This document shows, piece by piece, positions 45,953 to 54,660 of a stretch of DNA of 64,000 nucleotides (position 1 is the stretch's first letter; the number at the start of each line of letters is the position of its first letter). Source of the stretch: Tenericutes bacterium ADurb.BinA124 (GTDB lineage Bacteria; Bacillota_I; Bacilli_A; ML615J-28; CAG-698); the NCBI GenBank assembly GCA_002068415.1, contig MVZM01000007.1, positions 1 through 64,000 of the forward strand, in the 5' to 3' direction. A model generated the notes under the pieces. It was not told the DNA's origin. It saw nothing but the letters and a program-made list of their open reading frames with translations, and made no database searches. A program made the translations under genes and the position numbers.

Positions 45953-46465
45953 TTAATATTTGATTAAAGTTTTTAAATCATATTTTTTTAAAAGGTCGCG
46001 CCCTTTTAAATACTCAAGTTCAATTAAAAAACCACATCCGACGACGATTCCACCAAGCTGTTCGACTAGTTCAATCGTAGCTTTAACCGTCCCTCCGGTT
46101 GCCAATAAATCATCAATGATTAAAACTCGTTTATTGGGCGTAATAGCATCTTTATGCATGCAAAGGGTATTATGACCATATTCTAATTGGTAAGAAATGG
46201 AAACCGTTTCCCTTGGTAATTTATTAGGTTTGCGGATAGGGATAAAGCCAATTCCCAGTTCATAAGCAATTGGGCAGCCAAAAATGAATCCTCGGGATTC
46301 GGGGCCAACAATTACTTCCGCTTTTTGTTCGATAGCAAAATTCTTTAATTCATTGACAGCATGACTAAAAGCTGCACCATCCGCCATTAATGGGGTAATG
46401 TCTCGAAATAAAATCCCTTCTGTCGGGAAATCCTTGATTGTCGCAATGTATTTCTTATAATCCAT
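45953..46465 (-). CDS. apt: adenine phosphoribosyltransferase
   Basis: Apt converts adenine and PRPP to AMP. The 170-residue protein shows [18 protein letters not shown], the hood region [33 protein letters not shown] and the PRPP-binding [26 protein letters not shown]. It is full length. AAGGAGAGG precedes ATG 46465. It is the first gene of the unit with relA and dtd, linking purine salvage with alarmone metabolism. Confidence 0.97.
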   Translation of the reverse strand: MDYKKYIATIKDFPTEGILFRDITPLMADGAAFSHAVNELKNFAIEQKAEVIVGPESRGFIFGCPIAYELGIGFIPIRKPNKLPRETVSISYQLEYGHNTLCMHKDAITPNKRVLIIDDLLATGGTVKATIELVEQLGGIVVGCGFLIELEYLKGRDLLKKYDLKTLIKY

Positions 46466-46494
46466 AGTCCTCTCCTTAATATGAATATGATAAT

Positions 46495-46503
46495 ATTATA
46501 CCA
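46495..46503 (-). promoter_or_regulatory. extended -10 promoter of apt-relA-dtd
   Basis: TGGTATAAT (46503-46495, minus) is an extended -10 element 30 bases before apt. No convincing -35 is seen. Confidence 0.55.
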
Positions 46504-46564
46504 AAAAATTAATAAAAACACCAGTTGAAGATAAAAAATCGTTAAATTTTAAAACTCGCTTAAC

Positions 46565-46593
46565 TTTACTAATCTTAGCCCTTATGTTAAAAT
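46565..46593 (+). promoter_or_regulatory. promoter of rarA
   Basis: TTTACT (46565-46570), a 17-base spacer and TAAAAT (46588-46593) with an extended TGT lie 17 bases before rarA. Confidence 0.65.
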
Positions 46594-46609
46594 AAACCCG
46601 GGTGATAAC

Positions 46610-47845
46610 ATGGAACCATTAGCATATAAACTTCGTCCACAAACCATCAATGACATTTTTGGCCAAACTCATTTAGTTGGCCCCAATGGGGTCATTAGAA
46701 AAATGATTAACAACCGCCTTTTACCTTCAATAATCTTGTTTGGGAATCCGGGCACCGGGAAAACCACTATTGCCTTAGCCGTAAGCCTTGACTTGGGCTT
46801 ACCTTTTCATACTTTCAATGCTTCCATTGATAACAAAGCACGATTAAAAGAAATAATAGATACCCTTTCTTCCGACCATCAAACAATTATAATTATTGAT
46901 GAAATTCATCGAATGAAAAAAGATATTCAGGATTATTTACTGCCGTTTGTGGAAAACGGCAAAATCACGATGATCGGAATTACCACGATTAACCCCTATC
47001 ATTCCGTCAACCCCGCTGTTCGTTCTCGTTGTTTGATTTTAAAATTAAATCCCCTAACTAATGATGATTTACGAGCCATCTTAAGTAAAGCTTGTTCACA
47101 ACTAGAGCCCATCTTAACAATTGATGAGCAAGCGACGGAATACTTAGTACAAATGGCTAACGGTGATGCTAGAGCCTTAATTAATATGATTGAAGGTTTA
47201 TATTTTTCTAAAAACGATAATCAAAAAATTGATTTGGAATATGCAAAAACCATTATCCAAAAACCTGCCATCAATATCGATAAAAGTGACGATAATTATT
47301 ATGATACTTTAAGTGGTTTGCATAAATCGATTCGAGGCAGTGATGTGGATGCCAGTTTGCATTATCTAGCTAAATTGCTGGCAGCGGAAGATTTTTTACC
47401 GCTAGTTCGTCGCTTATATTGCATCTGCTATGAAGATATTTCATTAGCCAACCCAAGCATGGGGCCAAAAGTACGAGCCGCTTGTGAAGCCGCTTTAGAA
47501 TTAGGAATGCCGGAAGCCCGTTTACCTTTAGCAAGCATTGTTGTGGAAATGGCCCTATCTCCAAAGTCAAATAGCACTTTAATCGGCATTGATGCCGCTT
47601 TAAAGGATATTGAAACTGGAAAAAGTGGGACATTACCCATCCACCTCAAAAATGTTTATGCTTTTGATGAAGATAAAACTGGTTATAAATACCCCCACGA
47701 TTATCCTGGAGCTTGGGTAAAACAACAATACTTACCAAATGCCATCAAAAACGCCAAATATTGGACCCCAAAAACAACTAGTCGCAATGAGGAAATGCTT
47801 AAGGAACGTTATGAAGCTATTGAAAAAGCCAAAAAAAATTCTTAA
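46610..47845 (+). CDS. rarA: replication-associated recombination protein RarA (MgsA) AAA ATPase
   Basis: RarA is a clamp-loader-like AAA+ ATPase that acts at stalled forks. The 411 residues show LAYKLRPQTINDIFGQTHLVG, Walker A LFGNPGTGKTTIAL, Walker B IIIDEIHRM, sensor 1 GITTINPYHS and sensor 2 NGDARALINMIEG. The MgsA tetramerisation domain follows, with DVDASLHYLAKLLAAEDFLPLVRRL and KYPHDYPGAWVKQQYLP. The sensor 1 segment and the ISKGD-like region vary slightly from the norm. The ribosome binding site is GGTGA. Its 3' end overlaps the next gene by 35 bases. Confidence 0.96.
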   Translation: MEPLAYKLRPQTINDIFGQTHLVGPNGVIRKMINNRLLPSIILFGNPGTGKTTIALAVSLDLGLPFHTFNASIDNKARLKEIIDTLSSDHQTIIIIDEIHRMKKDIQDYLLPFVENGKITMIGITTINPYHSVNPAVRSRCLILKLNPLTNDDLRAILSKACSQLEPILTIDEQATEYLVQMANGDARALINMIEGLYFSKNDNQKIDLEYAKTIIQKPAINIDKSDDNYYDTLSGLHKSIRGSDVDASLHYLAKLLAAEDFLPLVRRLYCICYEDISLANPSMGPKVRAACEAALELGMPEARLPLASIVVEMALSPKSNSTLIGIDAALKDIETGKSGTLPIHLKNVYAFDEDKTGYKYPHDYPGAWVKQQYLPNAIKNAKYWTPKTTSRNEEMLKERYEAIEKAKKNS

Positions 47846-49313
47846 CTCGTTCTTCTTGTTGCTAATTTTTGTCTTTCCCTTTTTATTTGGCTGCCAGCAA
47901 GAAATTGATTTTTTAGTGGAAGATTCCATCCTTGTTTCCGTAAATCAAAAAACTAAAAATTCCCAAAACTTGATTATTCCTGAAGGCGTTACGAGCATCG
48001 ATCTTTCTTTATCAACTTTTCCAAATTTAAAAACTATCGAACTTCCTAGCACATTTATTGACCTATCGCCACTTTTGTTTACAAACTGTTCATCATTAAT
48101 CGATATTCACATATCACTCCAAAACAAATACTTTTGGTCAAGTGATGGCATTGTTTACTCAAAAAGCAAAAATATTCTAATTTATTACCCAGAAGGAAAA
48201 ACCTCAACTTCTTTCACAATCAATGTGCCAGCGGTGGGAAAAAAAGCTTTTTTCAACAACCGCAATCTACAAAAAGTAATTATGACGGAAAAAGTTATTA
48301 ATATTAATACTTCCGCCTTTGAAAATTGTCAACTGCTCGAAGAAGTAATCTTATCACCTCAATTATTAGAAATCCCAAAATGGGCGTTTAAAAATTGTGA
48401 GAATCTTCACACTATCTTAATAACGGAAAACATCAAAAAAATCGGTGAACAAGCCTTTGCGAATAATTATTCCTTAACCAATTTAACGATTCCCCAAAAT
48501 GTTTTATACATTGAAAAGGAAGCTTTTTACCAATTCTCTTCGCAACAGACCATTACGATTAATCAACCAAAGCCCTTTGTACTTTGGGATCAAGACTGGA
48601 ATCAAAATTCGACTGCTCAATTTCTATTTGTTGGTCAGAAAACTAATTCTTCCTTCTATCTTGCTTTAGGTGATTCCGTCGCTGCTGGTCATATGAGTGA
48701 CAACAGCATGGGAAAAGGATATGCCGATTATTTGGGCGAAAAATTAACCATTGCTGAGATGATTACCAATTTCCATAATGATTTTGCAAAAAGCGGAATG
48801 ACCTCGAATGGTTTGTTATACCGACTTAAACATCCCGATTACTATGTTGCTAACAATCAAACAATTATTGAAGCAATTGCTCTTGCCAACATCATTACTA
48901 TTTCCATCGGTGCTAACGATATTTTAGGCAAATTAAACATTTCTTGGAGTCCATTTGGCCTTTCCTATGATATCACCGAAATGAACGCCGCTTTTTTGCA
49001 ATTAGAAAGCAATTATATAGAGATTATCAATATCATTCGTTCCTTAAATCCCCAGGTATCGATTTATTTAATTGGTTATTATATGCCACTCCCTTACTTT
49101 ACGGGGCAATTTACTGAACAAGATTATGCTCTTTTTTCTATGCTTGACGAGACAATTAACCATGTTGCGCAGATAACTAATAATCATTTTGTTGACATCT
49201 CCAAGATTTCATCTAAACAAAACATCCCTAATCCTTTCAATATTCATCCAGGTAAATTAGGCTACCAAATGATTAGTGAAATCATTTTCCAAAAAATACG
49301 AGAAAACAAATAA
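47811..49313 (+). CDS. lipoprotein with leucine-rich repeats and SGNH hydrolase domain
   Basis: The 500-residue protein starts with a lipoprotein signal peptide (KKILNSFFLLLIFVFPFLFGC, lipobox LFGC), so it is an LspA substrate on the cell surface. Residues about 45-270 are BspA-type leucine-rich repeats (LRR_5): repeated F-x-N-C-x-x-L and I-x-x-x-A-F units such as INTSAFENCQLLEEVIL and IGEQAFANNYSLTNLTI. Residues about 285-500 are an SGNH/GDSL esterase with catalytic Ser in LALGDSVAAG, SIGANDI, and Asp/His in NIHPGKLGYQM. ATG 47811 has AAGGA 5 bases upstream; the signal peptide confirms it. A surface esterase guided by LRRs is inferred; the substrate is unknown. Confidence 0.85.
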   Translation: MKLLKKPKKILNSFFLLLIFVFPFLFGCQQEIDFLVEDSILVSVNQKTKNSQNLIIPEGVTSIDLSLSTFPNLKTIELPSTFIDLSPLLFTNCSSLIDIHISLQNKYFWSSDGIVYSKSKNILIYYPEGKTSTSFTINVPAVGKKAFFNNRNLQKVIMTEKVININTSAFENCQLLEEVILSPQLLEIPKWAFKNCENLHTILITENIKKIGEQAFANNYSLTNLTIPQNVLYIEKEAFYQFSSQQTITINQPKPFVLWDQDWNQNSTAQFLFVGQKTNSSFYLALGDSVAAGHMSDNSMGKGYADYLGEKLTIAEMITNFHNDFAKSGMTSNGLLYRLKHPDYYVANNQTIIEAIALANIITISIGANDILGKLNISWSPFGLSYDITEMNAAFLQLESNYIEIINIIRSLNPQVSIYLIGYYMPLPYFTGQFTEQDYALFSMLDETINHVAQITNNHFVDISKISSKQNIPNPFNIHPGKLGYQMISEIIFQKIRENK

Positions 49314-49317
49314 ATAC

Positions 49318-49346
49318 TTGCTAAATTGTTTAAAATATAGTATAAT
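49318..49346 (+). promoter_or_regulatory. promoter of rpmG
   Basis: TTGCTA (49318-49323), a 17-base spacer and TATAAT (49341-49346) lie 33 bases before rpmG. Confidence 0.68.
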
Positions 49347-49379
49347 TACAAAGTATCAAAAGATCAGGAGGATGATAGC

Positions 49380-49535
49380 ATGCGTGTTACCTTTTTAATG
49401 AGATGCTCGGTTTGCAATGAAGAAAATTACTTAACGGAAAAAAATAAAAAGAATACTCCCGACCGTTTGGAACAAATGAAATTTTGTCCTAAATGTCGCA
49501 AACAAACTATGCACAAAGAAAAAGCAAAAAAATAG
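49380..49535 (+). CDS. rpmG: 50S ribosomal protein L33 (zinc-binding form)
   Basis: L33 is a small protein of the large ribosomal subunit. The 51-residue product reads MRVTFLMRCSVCNEENYLTE at the start and has MKFCPKCRKQTMHKE near the end. It therefore carries both CxxC pairs (Cys9/12 and Cys36/39) and is the zinc-containing form. AGGAGG lies 8 bases before ATG 49380. It is flanked by its own promoter and terminator. In many Firmicutes rpmG precedes secE-nusG, but here the next gene is an HTH protein. Confidence 0.96.
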   Translation: MRVTFLMRCSVCNEENYLTEKNKKNTPDRLEQMKFCPKCRKQTMHKEKAKK

Positions 49536-49558
49536 GCAATTGATTTTGCCTTTTTTTA
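49534..49558 (+). terminator. terminator of rpmG
   Basis: AGGCAA (49534-49539) and TTGCCT (49546-49551) form a 6-bp stem with a 6-base loop followed by seven T's. Confidence 0.88.
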
Positions 49559-49637
49559 ATGCATTAATTAAATTGAAATTTCCCCAAAAACATGTTAAGA
49601 TATAATAGGAAATATTTATTAAATAATGAGGTGGAAA

Positions 49638-50075
49638 ATGAATAAAGAAATAAACCCAATCCAAGAAGCACCAAAACTACCTAAATTAAGAAGAATGGAA
49701 AAGAAAAAATTACGAGTTATTAATCGCTTGATTGCGGGAGAAATCAACGGCCCTAAAGCCGCCAAATTACTCAAAGTAACAACCCGCCAAATTCGTAATC
49801 TAAAACGCCAAGTCCTTAATGAAGGCGAACAGGGGGTAATTCATAAGAATCGGTATAATAAACCGATTAACACATATGATGAGGAAATACGTAGTGAATT
49901 AGCCCATATTTATCGCACCGAATATCGGGGAACCAATTTTACAGAATTTGCTCGCATCATGAAAAATGAACGGGGCTTCAATCTTTCCCGAAGTACCATT
50001 TACAATATTCTCCGGCAAAAAAGAATTCGCTCCCCACAACGTAAAAAAGTCAAACGCAAAAAAACACAAGTTTGA
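49638..50075 (+). CDS. stand-alone helix-turn-helix protein, N-terminal domain of ISNCY/IS481-type transposases
   Basis: The 145-residue protein has two HTH units. The first is VINRLIAGEINGPKAAKLLKVTTRQIRNLKRQVLNEGEQGVIHKNR and the second is FTEFARIMKNERGFNLSRSTIYNILRQKRIRSPQRKK. Together they match the DNA-binding N-terminus of ISNCY- or IS481-type transposases. The catalytic DDE domain (about 250 residues) is absent; after a basic tail the frame ends and ispG begins 7 bases later. No terminal inverted repeats are seen. GAGGTGG precedes ATG 49638. It is either a domesticated regulator or the remnant of an insertion. Confidence 0.72.
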   Translation: MNKEINPIQEAPKLPKLRRMEKKKLRVINRLIAGEINGPKAAKLLKVTTRQIRNLKRQVLNEGEQGVIHKNRYNKPINTYDEEIRSELAHIYRTEYRGTNFTEFARIMKNERGFNLSRSTIYNILRQKRIRSPQRKKVKRKKTQV

Positions 50076-50082
50076 GGTGTTT

Positions 50083-51153
50083 ATGGAACGGAAAAAGACG
50101 CTTCCCATTCAAATTGGTAAAATAACCATTGGCAATAAGCAACCAATCGCTATTCAAAGCATGACGAATACCAAGACCAAAGATGTCACTGCCACTGTAA
50201 AGCAAATATTGGCCCTGGAACAAATTGGTTGTGAAATCATTCGTGTTGCCGTTTTAGATATGGATGATGCTTTAGCTTTAAAAACCATCAAAAACCAAAT
50301 TCATCTTCCTTTAGTTGCAGATATCCATTTTGATTATCGACTTGCCTTGGCTAGTATTGAAGCTGGAGTGGATAAATTAAGAATCAATCCAGGAAATATT
50401 GGTTCCGTCGATCGCATCAAAATGGTCGTTGATGCTTGTAAAAGACAGCAGATTCCCATTCGCATTGGTATTAATGCCGGATCCTTAGAAAAAGATATTT
50501 TAAAAAAACACCAACATCCAACTGCTGATGCGATGATTGAAAGTGCACAAAGGCATGTCGACATTTTAGAAAGTTTCGATTTCCACAACATTGTTCTTTC
50601 ATTAAAAGCATCCGATGTTGTAAAAACTGTTGAAGCTTATCAAATGGCCAGCCATTTATTCCCCTATCCCCTTCATTTAGGAATAACGGAGGCGGGAACA
50701 CAATTTTCCGGAACTGTCAAATCCGCAATTGGATTGGGGATTTTACTCAATCAAGGGATTGGTGATACTCTTCGTGTTTCTTTAAGTAGCGATCCCATAA
50801 ACGAAGTCAAAGTTGCAAAAGAAATATTAAGTTCATTCGGCTTATATCAAAAACCAATTTTAATTTCTTGCCCCTCCTGTGGCCGAATTCAATATGATAT
50901 GTTTCCTATCATCAATGAAATCGAAGCCTTTTTAGACCAACTGGGAAAAGTTGACATTACAGTTGCTATCATGGGTTGTGCCGTCAACGGTCCGGGCGAA
51001 GCTATGGAAGCTGATATCGGGATAGCTGGTGGAGCAAATAGTGCTTTGTTAATTAAAAAAGGTAAAATCCTTGGTCGTATTGATCAATCCCAAATTATAT
51101 CAACTTTAAAACAAGAAATTATTCAGACAATTGAACTAAAAAAGCAAGGTTAA
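50083..51153 (+). CDS. ispG: 4-hydroxy-3-methylbut-2-en-1-yl diphosphate synthase (IspG)
   Basis: IspG carries out the penultimate MEP-pathway step, converting MEcPP to HMBPP with a 4Fe-4S cluster. The 356-residue protein starts IQIGKITIGNKQPIAIQSMTNTKTKDV, has the TIM-barrel motifs PLVADIHFDYRLAL and DKLRINPGNIG, and HLGITEAGT. Its C-terminal cluster-binding Cys residues are ISCPSCGRIQYDM and IMGCAVNGPGEA. I chose ATG 50083 (GAGGTG upstream); the longer frame overlaps the HTH gene. Co-transcription with that HTH gene is unusual. Confidence 0.97.
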   Translation: MERKKTLPIQIGKITIGNKQPIAIQSMTNTKTKDVTATVKQILALEQIGCEIIRVAVLDMDDALALKTIKNQIHLPLVADIHFDYRLALASIEAGVDKLRINPGNIGSVDRIKMVVDACKRQQIPIRIGINAGSLEKDILKKHQHPTADAMIESAQRHVDILESFDFHNIVLSLKASDVVKTVEAYQMASHLFPYPLHLGITEAGTQFSGTVKSAIGLGILLNQGIGDTLRVSLSSDPINEVKVAKEILSSFGLYQKPILISCPSCGRIQYDMFPIINEIEAFLDQLGKVDITVAIMGCAVNGPGEAMEADIGIAGGANSALLIKKGKILGRIDQSQIISTLKQEIIQTIELKKQG

Positions 51154-51168
51154 TGGCCTTGCTTTAAA
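51141..51168. terminator. bidirectional terminator between ispG and cshB
   Basis: AAAGCAAGG (51141-51149) and CCTTGCTTT (51157-51165) pair perfectly with a 7-base loop. The T-run is better on the minus strand (TTTTTTAG), so it serves mainly the cshB side. Confidence 0.8.
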
Positions 51169-51212
51169 AATTTGATAAGTCAATTTAACCTGAAATTAAA
51201 ATCCTTAGTCGA

Positions 51213-52544
51213 TTATTCACCTTGTTTCTGTGAACGCTTCCGATATATTTCACTTACAAATTCCCGTTTTGCTTTCCGAATTTTCTTTTGGATGATTTCA
51301 TTACGTTTTTTGCGATAAGCTGGTTTAATTTTTTTTGGAAGCGGAGTGCTTGCATGGGCTTTTTGCTCATAGATAGCTTCACGAATTACCCGTTTAGAGC
51401 GGGCATTTCGTTCTTTGGTCGGTAATAATTCACCATTCTTTAAGCTTCGATAACGACATTTTAAGCCCTTTTGTTCAAGTAAATCTAAATAGCGATCATC
51501 ATCAAAGTCATAAAAGGAAATGGCGAAACCGGAAAAATCAGCACGAGCAGTTCGTCCTGTCCGATGGACATAATATTCTAAGTCGTTGGGTAATTCATAA
51601 TTGATAACATGACTAACCCCAGCAATGTCAATTCCTCGAGCAGCAATATCGGTAGCAACAACAAATTGAAACTCCCCCTCTTTTATCCGTCTAAGCATTT
51701 GTTTTCGTGTTCTTGCTTCTAAATCCCCAGTTAATTTCCCTACCCGATAATTATTATCGGCTAAATAGTTAGCGATTTCATCAACTTTTACTTTAGTATT
51801 GGCGAAGATGAGTGCTAAATAAGGTTGCATATTTGTTAATAAGTCCTTTAACAACTCATCTTTGTTTTTATTTTTAGTTGGAATAAAATAATGTACAATA
51901 TTCGCCTTGCTAATGTTTTTCTTTGATAAATCAATAACTTCCAGTTTTCCAAAATATTTATGCAAAAATTGTAAAATCGGTTCGGAAAAAGTGGCTGAAA
52001 AAGCTAATATTTGTACCTGCGGCGAGAATTTTGCAAACACATTATCCATGTCTTCCATTTCGGAGTTTGCAAAAACCATATCAGCCTCATCAATTACAAT
52101 CGCTTCGGCAGTGTGAATTTGAAGCGCATTTTGTTGGATGGCTAAATCTTTGATTTTTCCAATTGTTCCAATAACAACATCGGGTTGTGATTTATTCAAA
52201 CGCTCGATTTCGTTATCGCGGTCAGTTCCACCAACATATACTCTAACATCGATAAAATCATTTGCACAGCCAGTAATTTTAAGCGTTTCTTCATAGATTT
52301 GCATCGCTAACTCGCGGGTTGGAACAACAATACAAATTTGCACTTTTTTTTGGCTTTGGACTTTACTTAATAAAGGCAACAAAAAAGCATGTGTTTTTCC
52401 CGTCCCCGTTTCACTTTTACCAATCACATTTTTCCCTTGTAAAACAAGAGGAATAACGCGTTCTTGGATAGATGTCGGTTTTTGGAATTGAAGTTTAAGT
52501 AAAGCTTCATTTATAAAAACTGGAAATTGGAATTCTTTAAACAT
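51213..52544 (-). CDS. cshB: DEAD-box RNA helicase (CshB-like)
   Basis: The 443-residue ATP-dependent RNA helicase has the Q motif PTSIQERVIP, Walker A GKSETGTGKTHAFLLP, PTRELAMQ, the DEAD box as VIDEADMVF, SAT (LAFSATFSE) and VATDIAARGID, then HRTGRTARA. A basic C-terminal tail (KKIKPAYRKKRNEIIQKKIRKAKREF) probably binds RNA. It fits CshB/YqfR, which unwinds RNA in ribosome assembly and cold adaptation. ATG 52544 follows GAGGTTAAAA and overlaps mtaB by 8 bases. It is the last gene of rsmE-mtaB-cshB. Confidence 0.92.
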   Translation of the reverse strand: MFKEFQFPVFINEALLKLQFQKPTSIQERVIPLVLQGKNVIGKSETGTGKTHAFLLPLLSKVQSQKKVQICIVVPTRELAMQIYEETLKITGCANDFIDVRVYVGGTDRDNEIERLNKSQPDVVIGTIGKIKDLAIQQNALQIHTAEAIVIDEADMVFANSEMEDMDNVFAKFSPQVQILAFSATFSEPILQFLHKYFGKLEVIDLSKKNISKANIVHYFIPTKNKNKDELLKDLLTNMQPYLALIFANTKVKVDEIANYLADNNYRVGKLTGDLEARTRKQMLRRIKEGEFQFVVATDIAARGIDIAGVSHVINYELPNDLEYYVHRTGRTARADFSGFAISFYDFDDDRYLDLLEQKGLKCRYRSLKNGELLPTKERNARSKRVIREAIYEQKAHASTPLPKKIKPAYRKKRNEIIQKKIRKAKREFVSEIYRKRSQKQGE

Positions 52545-53841
52545 TTTTAACCTCAATAGCTTGCGAAACGGGATAACCCGCTTCCGTTATTTGAACTTTT
52601 ACAAAATCATGTTTTTTTGAAAAAATTGTGGGAAACTGGACTTCCAAATAATTCGCTGTATGACCAAAAGCTATTCCTTGAATTACTTTTTCAATAATAA
52701 CTTCTTGAATTGATCCCACAAATAACTGACGATATCCCAAAGCTTTCTTAGCATTTAAGGTTAATAATTCATGAACACGGTTTTTCTTGGTTGTTTCATC
52801 AACAACATTTGGGAATTGATAAGCTTTGGTATTAGGTCTTCGGGAGTAGGGAAAAACATGCATTTCTCCAAACTCCATTTGTTCAATAAATTGGTAAGCA
52901 CTTTGAAAATCAGCATGATTTTCGCCGGAAAAACCTACAATCACATCGGTAGTGATATTCACCAAGGGCTTTACGGAACGCAGAGCTTGAATTTTCTTGG
53001 AATATTCACTTAATTGATATTTTCGATTCATTAGCCCAAGAATCTTATCATTACCTCCCTGTAAAGGAATATGAAAATGATTGCATAAATGATGTGAATC
53101 TTCTTGAATAAATTTTAATAGTTTCGGGGTGATTTCCGTTGCTTCAATCGATGAAATTCTAATCCGTCCCAACTTAGGAACATTTTTAATTATTTCTTCC
53201 AGCAAATCAGTAAGATCATATTGGTTCAAATCTTGCCCATAAGCTCCAGTATTAATGCCAGTTAGAACGATTTCTTTAATTCCCAATTTCGTCACATCTT
53301 TAATTTCCGCAATAATATCAGCACTTTTCCGGCTACGAATATGACCACGAGCATAGGGAATAGTACAATAACTGCAATAATTGTCACAGCCATCTTCAAT
53401 CTTAATAAAACTGCGGGATTTATTGATGAAACGAGAAATCTTGATTTCTTCATATTCATAATGATGTCGTAAATCATCGATGATAAATTGCTTTTGTTTG
53501 GTTTTCCTTACCTCTTCTACAATTGAAAATAACAAGTGGCGATTAGTGGTTCCAATCATCACATCAACACCGGGAATCTTTTTTACCTCATCGGCATGTA
53601 ATTGCGAAAAACAACCCATGACGGCAATTACGGCTTGAGGATTTTTTTTGATGGCTTGACGAATAATTTTGCGACTTTTGGCATCAGCAGTAGCAGTAAC
53701 CGTACATGTATTAATAATGCAAACATCGGAAACATCATCAAAACCAACCAATTCATATCCATGATTGATAAAATCATTCGTAATGGCTAATGCTTCATAT
53801 TCATTGACTTTACAGCCTAGAGAATAATAACTAACCCTCAT
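52537..53841 (-). CDS. mtaB: tRNA (N6-threonylcarbamoyladenosine37-C2) methylthiotransferase MtaB
   Basis: MtaB adds a methylthio group to t6A37 of tRNA. The 434-residue radical SAM enzyme has the UPF0004 domain with three Cys (SLGCKVNEYEA, INTCTVT, MGCFSQ), the SAM cluster motif DGCDNYCSYCTIPYARGHIRSR and a C-terminal TRAM domain (about 375-434, SIQEVIIEKVIQGIAFGHTANY). It corresponds to Bacillus YqeV. It overlaps rsmE by 11 bases and cshB by 8. The order rsmE-mtaB after dnaJ is conserved; prmA is missing. Confidence 0.95.
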   Translation of the reverse strand: MRVSYYSLGCKVNEYEALAITNDFINHGYELVGFDDVSDVCIINTCTVTATADAKSRKIIRQAIKKNPQAVIAVMGCFSQLHADEVKKIPGVDVMIGTTNRHLLFSIVEEVRKTKQKQFIIDDLRHHYEYEEIKISRFINKSRSFIKIEDGCDNYCSYCTIPYARGHIRSRKSADIIAEIKDVTKLGIKEIVLTGINTGAYGQDLNQYDLTDLLEEIIKNVPKLGRIRISSIEATEITPKLLKFIQEDSHHLCNHFHIPLQGGNDKILGLMNRKYQLSEYSKKIQALRSVKPLVNITTDVIVGFSGENHADFQSAYQFIEQMEFGEMHVFPYSRRPNTKAYQFPNVVDETTKKNRVHELLTLNAKKALGYRQLFVGSIQEVIIEKVIQGIAFGHTANYLEVQFPTIFSKKHDFVKVQITEAGYPVSQAIEVKNV

Positions 53842-54580
53842 CTATAAACTCCTTCATCAAGCTAATCACGCTCATTAAATAGAGCGGTGCCGTTTCGCAG
53901 CGAAGAATTCTTGGACCTAAGCCAACCGCTTGAAATCCTCGTTCAAGTAAAAGTTGGGCTTCCTTTTCCGCAATCCCTCCTTCCGGTCCGACTAAAACGA
54001 GGAGGGAACGGTAATTACTTTGCTTTAAAAGAGTTTTTAACGAAAAATTATTTTGGCGACCGCTTTCTTCATAAGCAAACATACACACATCATAATGTGA
54101 ACTTTCCTCTAAAAAAGAAGGAAATGATTGAAAGGGAGAAATCTTCATCAGTTGCGATCGGCCCGATTGTTCCGCCGCTTCTTTCACAATCAACTCCCAA
54201 CGATCTATTTTTAAAGGTGGCAACTTGTTTAAACGAAGGTTACTGCGTTCCATTTCTACACCAATAAATTGGCTAGCCCCTAATTCGGTAATCCGGCGGA
54301 TAACTTCTTCCATTTTAGAAAACTTCGTTAATCCGAGGGCCACCGTTACTGTAATGGGAAGCTCATTATTAAATTCCGATTGTGAAATTATTTCCAAAAC
54401 AACTTCTTTTTTATTTATTTGGCTAATCAAGGTTAAATAATTAACACCCATTTCATCAATAATGCTTATTTTTTGCCCGGGAAGCATCCGCATAACATGA
54501 GTAATGTGATGGTAATCCAAGCCGTTAATATAAATATTATTCCCACGAATCTGCGAATTCTTAACAAAGTAGCGCTGCAT
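53831..54580 (-). CDS. rsmE: 16S rRNA m3U1498 methyltransferase RsmE
   Basis: RsmE methylates N3 of U1498 in 16S rRNA. The 249-residue SPOUT enzyme has an N-terminal PUA-like domain (MQRYFVKNSQI, YHHITHVMRMLPGQKI) and a C-terminal knot. Knot motifs are VTVALGLTKFSKMEEVIRRITELGASQ, LVGPEGGIAEKEA and LGPRILRCETAPLYLM, which bind SAM. It is the first gene of the unit with mtaB and cshB and lies just downstream of the dnaJ terminator. Confidence 0.96.
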   Translation of the reverse strand: MQRYFVKNSQIRGNNIYINGLDYHHITHVMRMLPGQKISIIDEMGVNYLTLISQINKKEVVLEIISQSEFNNELPITVTVALGLTKFSKMEEVIRRITELGASQFIGVEMERSNLRLNKLPPLKIDRWELIVKEAAEQSGRSQLMKISPFQSFPSFLEESSHYDVCMFAYEESGRQNNFSLKTLLKQSNYRSLLVLVGPEGGIAEKEAQLLLERGFQAVGLGPRILRCETAPLYLMSVISLMKEFIDEG

Positions 54581-54605
54581 AATTATTCCTCATCAAAGAT
54601 AAATT

Positions 54606-54634
54606 ATTATACTATTTTTTAAACCAAAACACAA
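54606..54634 (-). promoter_or_regulatory. putative promoter of rsmE-mtaB-cshB
   Basis: TTGTGT (54634-54629), a 17-base spacer and TATAAT (54611-54606) on the minus strand lie 26 bases before rsmE. The -35 is weak. Confidence 0.5.
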
Positions 54635-54635
54635 A

Positions 54636-54660
54636 AGAAAAATGCTAGAGACTAGCATTT
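54636..54660 (-). terminator. terminator after dnaJ
   Basis: AAATGCTAG (54660-54652, minus) and CTAGCATTT (54648-54640) pair perfectly around a 3-base loop, followed by TTCTTTT. It begins on the dnaJ stop codon. Confidence 0.8.

Noticed and set aside
49638-50075. Intact insertion sequence
   Set aside because: No catalytic DDE domain, inverted repeats or target-site duplication can be seen.
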